Positions 1 to 8,560 of a stretch of DNA of 64,000 bases are shown here, piece after piece. The stretch spans positions 682,001 through 746,000 of the forward strand of contig NZ_CP018800.1 in assembly GCF_002795825.1 (NCBI RefSeq), in the 5' to 3' direction. The position numbers were made by a program, and so were the translations under genes. A model generated the notes under the pieces. The model was not told the origin of the DNA, searched no databases, and worked only from the letters and a program-made list of their open reading frames with translations. Numbering within the stretch: the first letter of the stretch is position 1; each line of letters begins with the position of its first letter. The DNA is from Mariprofundus ferrinatatus (GTDB taxonomy: Bacteria > Pseudomonadota > Zetaproteobacteria > Mariprofundales > Mariprofundaceae).

Positions 1-299
1 GGTTTGGCGTTGGGGGTGCCGCCGCCTGCTGCTGCTTCATCAGCAGATTCAGAATGTTCGGTTTCTTCATCTACATGTGCACATGAACCAAGCGTATCAC
101 CATGTGCCAGATGCGCTTGCACAGCTGATTCACCAACCTCAATGCTTTGCACGTTGTCAGGATTCCCTGGAGGCAGGTGGCACACTTTTACTTTTTCTGA
201 ATGCCCTGCATAGGCACTACTGGATGCAAGCAGGATAATCGCTGCGGCAGAAAAGATGGCCGACATGAACCTGATGCTCTTTCTATTGGAGTTTGTCAT
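1..299 (-). CDS. secreted protein with VCHxPPGNP motif (3' end off window)
   Basis: The reading frame starts with ATG at 299 and stays open for 99 codons to the window edge, so the C-terminus is missing. An AAGGAG ribosome site lies about 7 bases upstream. The N-terminus is a clear signal peptide: basic residues, a hydrophobic stretch and an AYA cleavage-like site near residue 36. The mature part contains KVKVCHLPPGNPDN, then AVQAHLAHGD and a second Cys. This Cys/His pattern (VCHxPPGN...AHxxHGD...C) is recurrent in secreted and surface bacterial proteins, but its function is not established to my knowledge. An acidic, low-complexity stretch follows. The conserved Cys and His residues could bind metal, which is inference only. 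Confidence 0.75.
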   Translation of the reverse strand, partial: MTNSNRKSIRFMSAIFSAAAIILLASSSAYAGHSEKVKVCHLPPGNPDNVQSIEVGESAVQAHLAHGDTLGSCAHVDEETEHSESADEAAAGGGTPNAK

Positions 300-504
300 T
301 TACGTTCTCCTTGGTAGGGAAGTCACTTCCAGTAACGGCAGGACAGTCGCTCATGATGGCGGCTGTTCAGGTCTCCAGATGTGTTCCAAGTCACTGTTTA
401 TATGATCGTTTTTAAAGAGGAGTTGGTCAGGGGCTTACTTGCGGATCAACACCATGTAAGCTACACATAGGGTATAGCTTTTCCCGAGCGGCGAAGGAGT
501 TCGT

Positions 505-1833
505 ATGGTGAAACGTGGGTCATCAAAGAGCAGTGTGACCGAGGTGGTTGTCGTGGCCGGTATCCGCACACCGATGGGAAAGGTCAGCGGCGCATTTGAT
601 CAGCTCTCTGCGGTCGATCTGGGTGCCATGGCAGTTCGGGAGGTGCTTGCCCGCTCACCGGTAAAAAGTGATGACATCGATCAGGTGATTATCGGCAATG
701 TGATCCAGCCCGCCGAAGCGGCCAATATCTCGCGGGTCATTGCCCTGACAGCCGGTATCCCGCGAAAAACACCTGCCCATACGGTTCACCGCAACTGCGC
801 TTCGGGTATGCAGGCGGTCACCGATGCGGCGGAGAAGATCCAGGCGGGTCGTGCCGAAGTGGTGCTGGCTGGTGGCGTGGAGTCGATGACACATTCACCG
901 CTGCTATTTCACGACCAGTTCCGGGCTGCCATGGCCAAGCTGTCCAGGGCGCGCAACCTGCAGCAGAAACTTGCCGCTTTTGCTGAGATAGCGAAATCAC
1001 CGCTGAAACCTCGCATTGCCCTGCTCGAAGGGCTCACCGATCCGACCGTCAAGATGGGTATGGGGCAGACCGCTGAACTGTTGGCGCGGGAATTTTCCAT
1101 TGCACGCGCCGAGCAGGATGCGTTCGCACTGCAGAGCCATCAACGGGCTGCGGCGGCATGGGATCGTGGCTGGTTCGACGATGAGGTGATGCATCTGTTC
1201 GCCCCGCCATCCTTTGCTTCCGTACACCGCGATGAAGGTATTCGTTCAGGCCAGAGTATGGAGGCGCTGGCCAGACTCAAACCTGTATTCGACAAGCCGC
1301 TCGGCACCGTGACTGCGGGCAACAGTTCACAGATTACCGATGGGGCGGCCATGCTGATTCTTGCCAGCCGCACGAAGGCAGAGGCTGAGGGTTGGCCGAT
1401 TTTGGGCTACCTGCACGACTGGGACTATACCGGTTGCGACCCTGAACGGATGGGTTTGGGACCGGTTTATGCCACGCATAAACTGCTATCCCGTTACAAC
1501 CTTTCAATCAGCGACCTGACACGCATGGAGATCAACGAGGCCTTTGCAGCTCAGGTACTCGCCTGTTTGAAGGCGATGGGATCCGACAGTTTTTGTCGTG
1601 AAAAACTGGGTATGAGCAAGGCGATGGGTGCTCCAGAGATGGACAGGCTCAATGTGAATGGCGGTGCCGTGGCTGTAGGTCACCCGGTTGGCATGAGCGG
1701 AGCACGCCTGGTGCTGACGCTGCTCAGGCAGCTGAAGAAGGATGCTGATGGCGGGCTGGGGGTGGCCACGTTATGCATTGGCGGCGGGCAGGGCGGAGCA
1801 GTTCTTGTCAGGAGTGAGCCATGGAAGTCGTAA
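505..1833 (+). CDS. fadI: acetyl-CoA C-acyltransferase (thiolase), FadI-like
   Basis: Thiolase that cleaves 3-ketoacyl-CoA with CoA in the last step of beta-oxidation. The 442 residues fit the family. Visible features are the nucleophile loop RNCASGMQAV (Cys near residue 98), NEAFAAQ, the catalytic His in NVNGGAVAVGHPVGMSGAR and the second Cys in LCIGGGQGGA. The ATG is preceded by GAAGGAG. The gene overlaps the next one by 13 nt, and that one overlaps the acyl-CoA ligase by 14 nt, so the three are probably translationally coupled. The FadI rather than FadA assignment rests on length and on the FadJ-like partner. A biosynthetic thiolase is less likely beside the multifunctional hydratase/dehydrogenase. 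Confidence 0.88.
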   Translation: MVKRGSSKSSVTEVVVVAGIRTPMGKVSGAFDQLSAVDLGAMAVREVLARSPVKSDDIDQVIIGNVIQPAEAANISRVIALTAGIPRKTPAHTVHRNCASGMQAVTDAAEKIQAGRAEVVLAGGVESMTHSPLLFHDQFRAAMAKLSRARNLQQKLAAFAEIAKSPLKPRIALLEGLTDPTVKMGMGQTAELLAREFSIARAEQDAFALQSHQRAAAAWDRGWFDDEVMHLFAPPSFASVHRDEGIRSGQSMEALARLKPVFDKPLGTVTAGNSSQITDGAAMLILASRTKAEAEGWPILGYLHDWDYTGCDPERMGLGPVYATHKLLSRYNLSISDLTRMEINEAFAAQVLACLKAMGSDSFCREKLGMSKAMGAPEMDRLNVNGGAVAVGHPVGMSGARLVLTLLRQLKKDADGGLGVATLCIGGGQGGAVLVRSEPWKS

Positions 1834-3926
1834 CCCTGATCCGGGAAGGAAACGAGGCACGCCTTAGTTTTGCGCGTTCGGACAAGTCGGTGAATGTGCT
1901 CGATGAGGCCTGCATCACTCAGCTTGAGGCGCATCTTGCGTCTCTTGAGAAAACGCCTCCGAAGGTGTTGGTGCTGGAGAGCAATATGCCTGGCTGTTTT
2001 ATCGCCGGAGCCGATCTTGATCTTATCGCGGCTGTCAGCGATCAATCCGAGGCGATGCGTCTTGCCGAACGCGGACAGTCACTCTGTCGTCGAATCGAGG
2101 TGTTACCTTCTGTCTCCATTGCCATGGTGAACGGCGCCTGCATGGGCGGCGGCCTGGAGGTGGCACTCGCCTGCGATCATATCGTAGCGGTTGAGGGGAA
2201 AAAGACACAGCTGGCGCTTCCGGAGATCAGGATCGGTATTCACCCCGGTTTCGGTGGCTGTGTGCGTCTGCCCAAGCGTGTTGGGTGGCTGAAGGGTGTG
2301 GAGATGATTCTCACAGGTTCTGCAGTCGATGCAAAAAGGGCGCGACGAATCGGACTTGCGGCACTGAGCTGCCAGCCCGAGCAGCAGGATGATGCCATCC
2401 GCTATCTGGCCACCAAAGGCAAGGTGAAAAATCGCAGGTTTACTCCATGGTGGCTGAAACTATGGCCAGCCCGCCAGCTCTTTTTCCGGCAGGTCGAGAA
2501 GCGTGCATATGCCCGACTCAAACATCTTGATGTGGAGTCGGCCTATCCGGCGGTTCCGGCTGCCATCTCTCTGCTGAAGGAGATTATCGGCATCTCCGAC
2601 GGCCTGGCGCTGGCGCGAGAGGCTGAATCGCTCGGCAGACTTGCCGTAACCCCGACCTGCAAAAACCTTATCCGGGTATTCCATCTTGGTGAGGCCCTGA
2701 GGAAACAGGAGTCCGCAGTGCGTGGTCGTGATGCGGTATCCGGCTTCAGAAAGGCTGCAGTTTATGGCGCCGGCGTGATGGGTGGTGGCATCGCATGGGT
2801 GGCTTCAAAAACCGTAGCTGTTGATCTTCACGAAGTGGCGGAAGAGCCGCTTTCACGTGGCATGAAAGGGATCGGCAGGCTGGCCACCCGTCGCGGCAGC
2901 ATTGACCGGAAACGTCTCTCCCGTATCCGTCCGGTTCTTGATAACAGCGGCCTAAGCGATGCCGATGTGGTGATCGAGGCGGTGCTTGAGGATATCAAGG
3001 TCAAACACAAGCTCTGGGGAGAGGTGGGCAAGCATGTGCCTAAGCGTGCGCTTCTGCTCTCCAATACATCTTCGCTATCGATCTCTGATATGCAGCAGCG
3101 GCGTGCCAATGCCGGACGAATTGCCGGCCTCCACTTTTTCAATCCGGCGCCGAAGATGCCGCTGGTTGAGGTGATTGCAGGTGAGAAAACCACGACTGAA
3201 ACCATTGATAAAACCTGTGCTCTGGCAGCCTCGTGGGGCAAGTATCCGATCATTGTGGCAGACCGACCGGGCTTTCTTGTCAATCGCTGCCTGATGCCGT
3301 TTATGGTGGCTGCACTGAAACTGGTCGAGTCGGGGCAGAAACCGGAACATGTGGATGGGGCGCTGAAAAATTTCGGTATGCCGATGGGAGCAATTGAGCT
3401 TGCTGATCGTGTGGGACTTGATATCTGCCACCATGTTGGCAGCCACTTGGGCGAGGCTCTCGCAGCCGAGCAGACCGGACGTTTTTCCATGCCTGCCTGG
3501 TTTAAGCGTATGGTGGATGATGGATTGCTGGGAGAGAAGTCCGGCAAAGGGTTCTTTCTTTACGAAAATGGCAGGCAGAAGGGGCTTAATCCACAGATAT
3601 CTTCCTACCTGCCGGCCATCAAGGCCAGCGAGCACGAGGGTGATGCCGACATCACGATTAACGGTTCGCCGATGAAAAACAGCGAGCTGACCGACGCTTG
3701 CCTGATTCCGATGTTGATTGAAGCGCTTGGCTGCCTCTCTGAACAGGTGGTGGAAAGTCCGATACATCTTGAGGCGGCTTTTATTTACGGCGTAGGCTTC
3801 CCGCCATTCAGGGGTGGCCTTCTGCGCTATTTTTCTGGCCGTGACAGGGAAGAGCTGAAGGTGAAGGTAGCGCAGTACGGCTACGTGGTACCTGCGAATC
3901 TGGAGGTGCTCGATGGTTTTCGGTGA
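1821..3926 (+). CDS. fadJ: bifunctional enoyl-CoA hydratase / 3-hydroxyacyl-CoA dehydrogenase, FadJ-like
   Basis: Multifunctional alpha subunit of the fatty acid oxidation complex, 701 residues. The N-terminal crotonase domain has the oxyanion-hole segment IAGADLDLI (about 61-69), GGGLEVALACD with Glu113, and LPEIRIGIHPGFGG with Glu135; these match the two catalytic glutamates of FadB/FadJ. The central NAD-binding domain begins at the glycine-rich GAGVMGGGI near residue 315 and is followed by LHFFNPAPKMPLVEVI, which holds the dehydrogenase His. Two C-terminal 3HCDH domains follow. AGGAG precedes the ATG inside the thiolase gene. It should convert trans-2-enoyl-CoA to 3-ketoacyl-CoA for the thiolase encoded just upstream. 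FadJ versus FadB is judged only from gene order and length. Confidence 0.9.
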   Translation: MEVVTLIREGNEARLSFARSDKSVNVLDEACITQLEAHLASLEKTPPKVLVLESNMPGCFIAGADLDLIAAVSDQSEAMRLAERGQSLCRRIEVLPSVSIAMVNGACMGGGLEVALACDHIVAVEGKKTQLALPEIRIGIHPGFGGCVRLPKRVGWLKGVEMILTGSAVDAKRARRIGLAALSCQPEQQDDAIRYLATKGKVKNRRFTPWWLKLWPARQLFFRQVEKRAYARLKHLDVESAYPAVPAAISLLKEIIGISDGLALAREAESLGRLAVTPTCKNLIRVFHLGEALRKQESAVRGRDAVSGFRKAAVYGAGVMGGGIAWVASKTVAVDLHEVAEEPLSRGMKGIGRLATRRGSIDRKRLSRIRPVLDNSGLSDADVVIEAVLEDIKVKHKLWGEVGKHVPKRALLLSNTSSLSISDMQQRRANAGRIAGLHFFNPAPKMPLVEVIAGEKTTTETIDKTCALAASWGKYPIIVADRPGFLVNRCLMPFMVAALKLVESGQKPEHVDGALKNFGMPMGAIELADRVGLDICHHVGSHLGEALAAEQTGRFSMPAWFKRMVDDGLLGEKSGKGFFLYENGRQKGLNPQISSYLPAIKASEHEGDADITINGSPMKNSELTDACLIPMLIEALGCLSEQVVESPIHLEAAFIYGVGFPPFRGGLLRYFSGRDREELKVKVAQYGYVVPANLEVLDGFR

Positions 3927-5706
3927 TTGCACGGTTCCGAGATGCCGGGGTCTTGAACAGGCTGAGAAGGCTACCTCTCTATCCGACCTGCTCTTTGAAT
4001 CTCCCGACGCATGGCTGAACAGGCCGCTTCTGCGCTTTCGTAACCCCAATGGCAGCTGGACCCGGTTAAGCCGCGCAGAGGTGCAGCAGGCAGTTCTTCG
4101 CGTCGGCGCATGGCTGGAGTCGAAGGGGGTCAAAGCGGGTGACCGCGTAGCGCTTCTTGGCCACAACTGCCCTGAATGGTTTATTGCAGATTTTGCTATC
4201 CTGAGAATGGGGGCGGTGACTGTACCTGCCTATTTCACCGATCCGCCTGAGGCTGTTCAATATGTGATCAACGATGCGGATGTTTCGGCAATCTTTGTCG
4301 AAGAGGGTGAGCAGCTGGAGAAGTTGCAGGGTGTGAATCTGCCGCTGCTGGCATTCCATGGCGCAGAGAACTCTGTCGCTGCTATCGGCAGGGATAAAAG
4401 ATGGGATGGAGCGTTAACCTCCCCGGCACCTGAGCGTTCAGCGCTGGCAACCCTGATCTACACATCGGGCACTACCGGTCACCCCAAAGGGGTAATGCTG
4501 ACGCATGACAACCTGCTCACCGATGTGGCCGCTGCTCTCGGTGGGGTGGCTGTGTTCGAAGATGATCTTTTTCTCTCATTTTTGCCCACATCGCACTCGT
4601 TTGAACGAACTGTAGGCCATTTCCTGCCTACAGCCTGTGGCTCCGAGATTGCCTACGCCGAGGCCGTAACAACCCTGCTGCGCGATATGCCGGATGTGAA
4701 ACCGACCATCATGATCTCCGTACCGCGCCTATACGAAAAGATATATGCCGGTGTGCAGACCAAGCTCGCCGAAGGCCCGCCGATCAAACGGAAACTGTTT
4801 GCGCTGGCCCAGAAGCTCGGCATGGAACGCTTTGAGTTGAAACAGAAGGGCGGGGAGTTGGGCAGCATCAAGGCACTGCTCTGGAATATTCTGGATAAGA
4901 TTGTGAATGCCAAGCTACGTGAAAAAATGGGCGGCCGTATTCGCGGCTTTATCTCGGGGGGGGCGGCGCTGCACCCCGACATCGCCCGTTTTTTATTGGC
5001 TGCCGATATCCCGGTGTTGCCGGGTTACGGGTTGACCGAAACCTCACCGGTACTTTCCTGCAACCGATATGGCGCAATCAAACCGGAAACGGTCGGGCCT
5101 GCACTTCCGAGTGTTGAATTCAGAGTCGCTGCTGATGGTGAACTTCTGGTCAAGGGGCCGATGGTGATGCAGGGCTACTGGCGCAAACCGGAGGCTACTG
5201 CTGAAGTATTGGATCGCGACGGTTGGCTGCATACCGGTGATATTGTGGAGGTTGATGCTGACGGCTATATAAAAATTGTTGATCGCAAGAAAGAGATCAT
5301 GGTTCTCTCCAATGGCGAAAATGTGCCACCTGCAGTGATCGAACAACATCTGGTTCAGTCACCTGCCATCCTTCAGGCCATGGTGGTGGCCGATAACCGG
5401 CCCGATGTTGTGGCGCTGGTTGTGCCCGAGATCGAAGGGTTTAAGAGGCTCTGGCAGAGTGCGATGAACGCACCGCTGCCTGATAACTGGCAACAGGATG
5501 CGCGAGTACATGGCTGGATGCTGGAGGAGATGCACAACAAGGAGCATGATCTTTCCAGCTTCATGCAGGTGAAGCGTTTTGCCTTTGTAGAGAAGGAGTG
5601 GACGCAGAACGATGGCCTGTTGACGCCGACGCTGAAGCTGAAGCGGCGCAGGATTACTGAACTCTATGCCGATATGATCGAGGGCCTCTACCCCAAAGAG
5701 CGCTGA
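3913..5706 (+). CDS. long-chain acyl-CoA synthetase (AMP-forming), FadD15-type
   Basis: ANL-superfamily ligase of 597 residues that activates a carboxylate, probably a long-chain fatty acid, to acyl-CoA through an acyl-adenylate. Seen are the P-loop-like YTSGTTGHPKGVML near residue 185, GYGLTETSP near 370, the hinge region DGWLHTGDIVEVDADGYIKIVDRKKEI and a C-terminal lysine-rich TPTLKLKRRRI segment that should carry the adenylation Lys. GGAGGTGCTCG directly precedes the ATG, which supports this start inside fadJ. Being last in the fadI-fadJ operon implies a fatty acid substrate. The chain-length preference cannot be read from sequence. It resembles the FACS/FadD15 subgroup more than classical FadD. 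Confidence 0.88.
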   Translation: MVFGDCTVPRCRGLEQAEKATSLSDLLFESPDAWLNRPLLRFRNPNGSWTRLSRAEVQQAVLRVGAWLESKGVKAGDRVALLGHNCPEWFIADFAILRMGAVTVPAYFTDPPEAVQYVINDADVSAIFVEEGEQLEKLQGVNLPLLAFHGAENSVAAIGRDKRWDGALTSPAPERSALATLIYTSGTTGHPKGVMLTHDNLLTDVAAALGGVAVFEDDLFLSFLPTSHSFERTVGHFLPTACGSEIAYAEAVTTLLRDMPDVKPTIMISVPRLYEKIYAGVQTKLAEGPPIKRKLFALAQKLGMERFELKQKGGELGSIKALLWNILDKIVNAKLREKMGGRIRGFISGGAALHPDIARFLLAADIPVLPGYGLTETSPVLSCNRYGAIKPETVGPALPSVEFRVAADGELLVKGPMVMQGYWRKPEATAEVLDRDGWLHTGDIVEVDADGYIKIVDRKKEIMVLSNGENVPPAVIEQHLVQSPAILQAMVVADNRPDVVALVVPEIEGFKRLWQSAMNAPLPDNWQQDARVHGWMLEEMHNKEHDLSSFMQVKRFAFVEKEWTQNDGLLTPTLKLKRRRITELYADMIEGLYPKER

Positions 5707-5763
5707 CAGCAGTTTTGCTATCCATGCATATACAGCTCAGATGGCGCTTGTAGTATTCGCAGC

Positions 5764-6408
5764 GTGATCAGAGAAAAGTTACTATATCAATGGCTGGGGC
5801 GACAGCCTTATGAGCCTGTATGGCGTAAGCTCTCTGCGCATGCCGGTGCGGTTGCGGGTGGCCTTGATAAAGAGATCATCTTTGCTTGTGAGCATGAGGC
5901 GGTTTACACGACAGGTCGCCGTGGTGTTGATAACAGAGTGGGCAGCACCCTTGCAGCACCCGTCGTGCACTCTGATCGGGGTGGCGAGATGACCTTTCAC
6001 GGCCCAGGCCAGATCATGTTCTATCCGATTATCAATCTCCGGAGCCGGGAGATCGGCATCAAGCAGTACGTGCACCTTCTTGAGGAGTCCTGCATACGAT
6101 TGCTGGCAGAGCACGGTATTGAAGCATGGCGAAAATGCGGGTTCCCAGGTGTATGGGCACGGGATGGAAAGATCGCTGCTCTTGGTGTGCGGGTAAGCCG
6201 CGGCGTGGCCTTTCACGGCATGGCGCTTAATGTGGATGTAGATCGCAAATGGTTTGCCGCCATCAACCCCTGCGGTCTTCAGCTGGGTATAGCCAATGTC
6301 ACTGATTTCACTGAATCACCACTACTGTCCGAAATGGCCGAGCGCTGGCAGGCCATATTTCAGGCGCTGCTGCATGCCAACCATGTAAGTGGCGGGTGTC
6401 CTAAATAG
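5764..6408 (+). CDS. lipB: lipoyl(octanoyl) transferase LipB
   Basis: Transfers octanoyl groups from acyl carrier protein to the lipoyl domains of 2-oxoacid dehydrogenases and GcvH, the first step of de novo lipoylation. The 214 residues match the family size. Signature segments are RRGVDNR, DRGGEMTFHGPGQ (about residue 71), GKIAALGVRVSRGVAFHG with the conserved Lys, and NPCGLQ with the catalytic Cys near residue 169. The start is GTG with no strong Shine-Dalgarno sequence, and no in-frame ATG lies near it. A short gap separates it from the fatty acid oxidation operon. No lipA is in the window. Confidence 0.93.
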   Translation: MIREKLLYQWLGRQPYEPVWRKLSAHAGAVAGGLDKEIIFACEHEAVYTTGRRGVDNRVGSTLAAPVVHSDRGGEMTFHGPGQIMFYPIINLRSREIGIKQYVHLLEESCIRLLAEHGIEAWRKCGFPGVWARDGKIAALGVRVSRGVAFHGMALNVDVDRKWFAAINPCGLQLGIANVTDFTESPLLSEMAERWQAIFQALLHANHVSGGCPK

Positions 6409-6498
6409 CATCATGACAGCATCTCTGCTAACATTATACATAGGATGCTAATTAAGATAAGCGGACGAGCTTAACAAATTTGATCAGGGGGTGTTTCA

Positions 6499-6705
6499 AT
6501 GAATAACAAGTTGGTTCTTCCGCTCACCCTTGCAGCTCTGGCAGTACTCTTCATCATTCAGAATGTCACGGTTGTCGAGATTAAGTTTCTTTTCTGGTCG
6601 CTCCAGATGTCGAGGTCACTGTTTATGATTCTCCTGCTTGCCATAGGGATGGCCATCGGCTGGTTCCTGCATGCGCACTTCCAGCATAAAAAGGAGAACG
6701 GATAA
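6499..6705 (+). CDS. LapA-domain inner membrane protein
   Basis: Small protein of 68 residues with two hydrophobic helices (about 5-22 and 38-57) and a short basic C-terminal tail. The pattern IIQNVTVVEIKFLFWSLQMSRSLFMILLLAIGMAIGW is typical of the LapA/DUF1049 family. In E. coli, LapA works with LapB in controlling lipopolysaccharide assembly, but most homologs are uncharacterised. No lapB-like gene is adjacent. A GGGGGTG stretch lies upstream of the ATG. It is convergent with the methyltransferase gene that ends 19 nt away. Confidence 0.75.
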   Translation: MNNKLVLPLTLAALAVLFIIQNVTVVEIKFLFWSLQMSRSLFMILLLAIGMAIGWFLHAHFQHKKENG

Positions 6706-6724
6706 CTCTGCAGTACTCTGGTTT

Positions 6725-7297
6725 TTACGGGATCGAACTGATTTCAATCCATTCCGGAGATGTTCCGCTATTCCCGGGTTGGTGAATGCAAACCTGATAT
6801 GAATTTCTCGAGAGCCTGTTTGCCCAGGCCTTGGCAGCTTCGGTCTCCTCCCTTCCTCCAGCATGGCCGGGATAGGCGAGGATCGAGATGTAGCCATTTT
6901 TTGAGAGCAGTTGCAACGCACTGTTAAGTGCCGTGATCGTTGTCGACTCCCGCGTAATCACAGATTTATCTGCCCTTGGAAGGTATCCAAGATTGAAAAC
7001 AATGATATCAACCTTGCCGTGATCAGCTTCGGGAATTCGTTCAAGCATGGTTTCGTGGCCGGCGCAGATCAGTGTCACCTGCTTGAGAAGCCCAGCCGCT
7101 GCCAGTCGAAGTTTTGTGCTGTCGATAGCCTGTTGCTGGACATCAAAGGCATAGACATGCCCTGACTCCCCGACATTCTCTGCGAGAAAGAGGGTGTCAA
7201 AGCCGTTTCCGGCCGTGGCATCAATGGCGACGGTATCTGAATGAATATGCCGAACAACGGCTCTGTGCACCTGTTCGGTCAGAGAAACCCTAACCAT
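6725..7297 (-). CDS. class I SAM methyltransferase, YtqB/MnmM family
   Basis: SAM-dependent methyltransferase of about 190 residues. Motif I is IDATAGNGFDTLFLAENVG and motif II is VYAFDVQ. The family-specific segment is FNLGYLPRADKSVITRESTT, followed by LAYPGHAGGREE. These match the rRNA_methylase/YtqB family, whose Bacillus member MnmM methylates nm5(s2)U34 of tRNA to mnm5(s2)U34. The ATG at 7297 overlaps the stop of the upstream FAD oxidoreductase gene by 8 nt; a TTG at 7303 is an alternative start. That overlap with a gene resembling the oxidase half of MnmC is strong context for wobble-uridine modification. The substrate remains inferred. Confidence 0.8.
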   Translation of the reverse strand: MVRVSLTEQVHRAVVRHIHSDTVAIDATAGNGFDTLFLAENVGESGHVYAFDVQQQAIDSTKLRLAAAGLLKQVTLICAGHETMLERIPEADHGKVDIIVFNLGYLPRADKSVITRESTTITALNSALQLLSKNGYISILAYPGHAGGREETEAAKAWANRLSRNSYQVCIHQPGNSGTSPEWIEISSIP

Positions 7298-8366
7298 ATG
7301 CAATTCTCGAGATGTCAGCCTCGGGCGGTAGCGGCAATCCTTTGCTCAGGCAGTCTGCAAATGCCGCGCTGTAGAAGGGGATCAGCATCGACCCCTTGGA
7401 GCCGAAGCCGTTGAAGATGCCGATTTCCGGACGAACCGGATGTAGCCCGATGAAGGGGTGCTTATCAAGCGTGTTGGGTCGCACGCCAGCCCGGTGGTCG
7501 AGCAGTGAGTATTCGATTGGGGAGGTAAGCAGCTTCTGCATACCGGCTATCAGTTCAGCCTTGCCTGCATCAGTTGGTTCAAGCGTCGAAAGATTGTGAT
7601 CATAGGTGGCGCCGGTTTTGAAGTGGCCGTTTTGCAGCGGCAGTATCCATTTGCCGCCATTGATGATCTTCTCCGGCAGCTTCACATCCGTTTTGAGGCT
7701 GAGAATCTCACCCTTGGCGGGCTGGAACGGTAGCCAGTTGAACCATGGGTTCTCCTTGGCCATAAACCCTTCACAGAAGATGATTCGCGCGGCTTTAAAG
7801 CCGCGCCATTCAATGCCTTCAGAGGTCACGTTTAGATCTGCATGATCGAAAGAGAAGGGGTGGTAAAAACCCTGTGCGATAAAATAATCTCTAAGGCAGT
7901 CAAGCAGACTGTTGGTGTCGAGGTAACCGGTCTTTCTCTGCTCAAACAGCCCGTTCGGGGCATTCACGAGTGCAGGCGTCGGCAGGATGGTTCCAAGATA
8001 GGGTATATAGTCAGATTCAACAGTCCGTTTCTCGAATGTCTCCTTCTCATGCCGCCCTTTGATGATGCGCAGCATTGGCTTTTCATGAAAGAAGCACTGC
8101 CCGAACCTTCTCTCCAGACTTCGATAAAGAGTGACTGCAGCTGGAATGACAGTTTCAGCATAGGGCTGCAGCACAAGGCGTTTCCCGGTAACAGGATTAA
8201 ACAGGCCTGCAGCCACACGGGAGGCAGATGGTAAGGATTCGTCACCAACCACCATGATCTTTTGTCCGTGTTGAATCAGTTGCCAGGCCAGCATGGAGCC
8301 CGCAAGTCCGTTGCCAATGATCAGGGTGTCAAACACGCTGTTTTCGGAGAACATGGAACGAATCAT
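7290..8366 (-). CDS. FAD-dependent oxidoreductase (DAO family), MnmC oxidase-domain-like
   Basis: Flavoprotein of about 358 residues. The Rossmann motif DTLIIGNGLAGSMLAWQL is followed by SRVAAGLFNPVTGKR, comparable to the ASG...LLYP loop after the FAD motif in the C-terminal oxidase domain of MnmC. The C-terminus has HRAGVRPNTLDKHPFIG and FNGFGSKGSMLIP, typical of the DAO fold. MnmC oxidase removes the carboxymethyl group from cmnm5U34. The gene overlaps the MnmM-like methyltransferase, so the pair may replace bifunctional MnmC. The start is uncertain: 8366 and 8354 are plausible ATGs and 8414 is possible, none with a strong ribosome site. A glycine oxidase-like role is the main alternative. 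Confidence 0.75.
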   Translation of the reverse strand: MIRSMFSENSVFDTLIIGNGLAGSMLAWQLIQHGQKIMVVGDESLPSASRVAAGLFNPVTGKRLVLQPYAETVIPAAVTLYRSLERRFGQCFFHEKPMLRIIKGRHEKETFEKRTVESDYIPYLGTILPTPALVNAPNGLFEQRKTGYLDTNSLLDCLRDYFIAQGFYHPFSFDHADLNVTSEGIEWRGFKAARIIFCEGFMAKENPWFNWLPFQPAKGEILSLKTDVKLPEKIINGGKWILPLQNGHFKTGATYDHNLSTLEPTDAGKAELIAGMQKLLTSPIEYSLLDHRAGVRPNTLDKHPFIGLHPVRPEIGIFNGFGSKGSMLIPFYSAAFADCLSKGLPLPPEADISRIAYG

Positions 8367-8560
8367 AGGGTGAATAGCTGAGATTGTCAGAAGCGAAGTG
8401 CTGTGCGGATGCATGGCTCATTTTAAGGTCGTCATGGCAGCAGTTTGTTGCTATAATCTCTTCAGGGCAGGTTTTATTTACACCATTCACCAGAATAGCT
8501 ATCTTTCGCGCCCTTTTTGAGAACCCTGTCTGGAGTTTTCTTTTTGTTGGAGGAGTTAGA

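Noticed and set aside
300-504. Shared FadR/PsrA-like operator upstream of the two fad loci
   Set aside because: Only a short TGTTTAT match is common to both upstream regions; no palindrome could be defended.
2828-4166. Long minus-strand frames opposite fadJ and the acyl-CoA ligase
   Set aside because: They are antisense to strongly conserved enzymes and have Cys/His/Arg-rich, low-information sequence typical of shadow frames.
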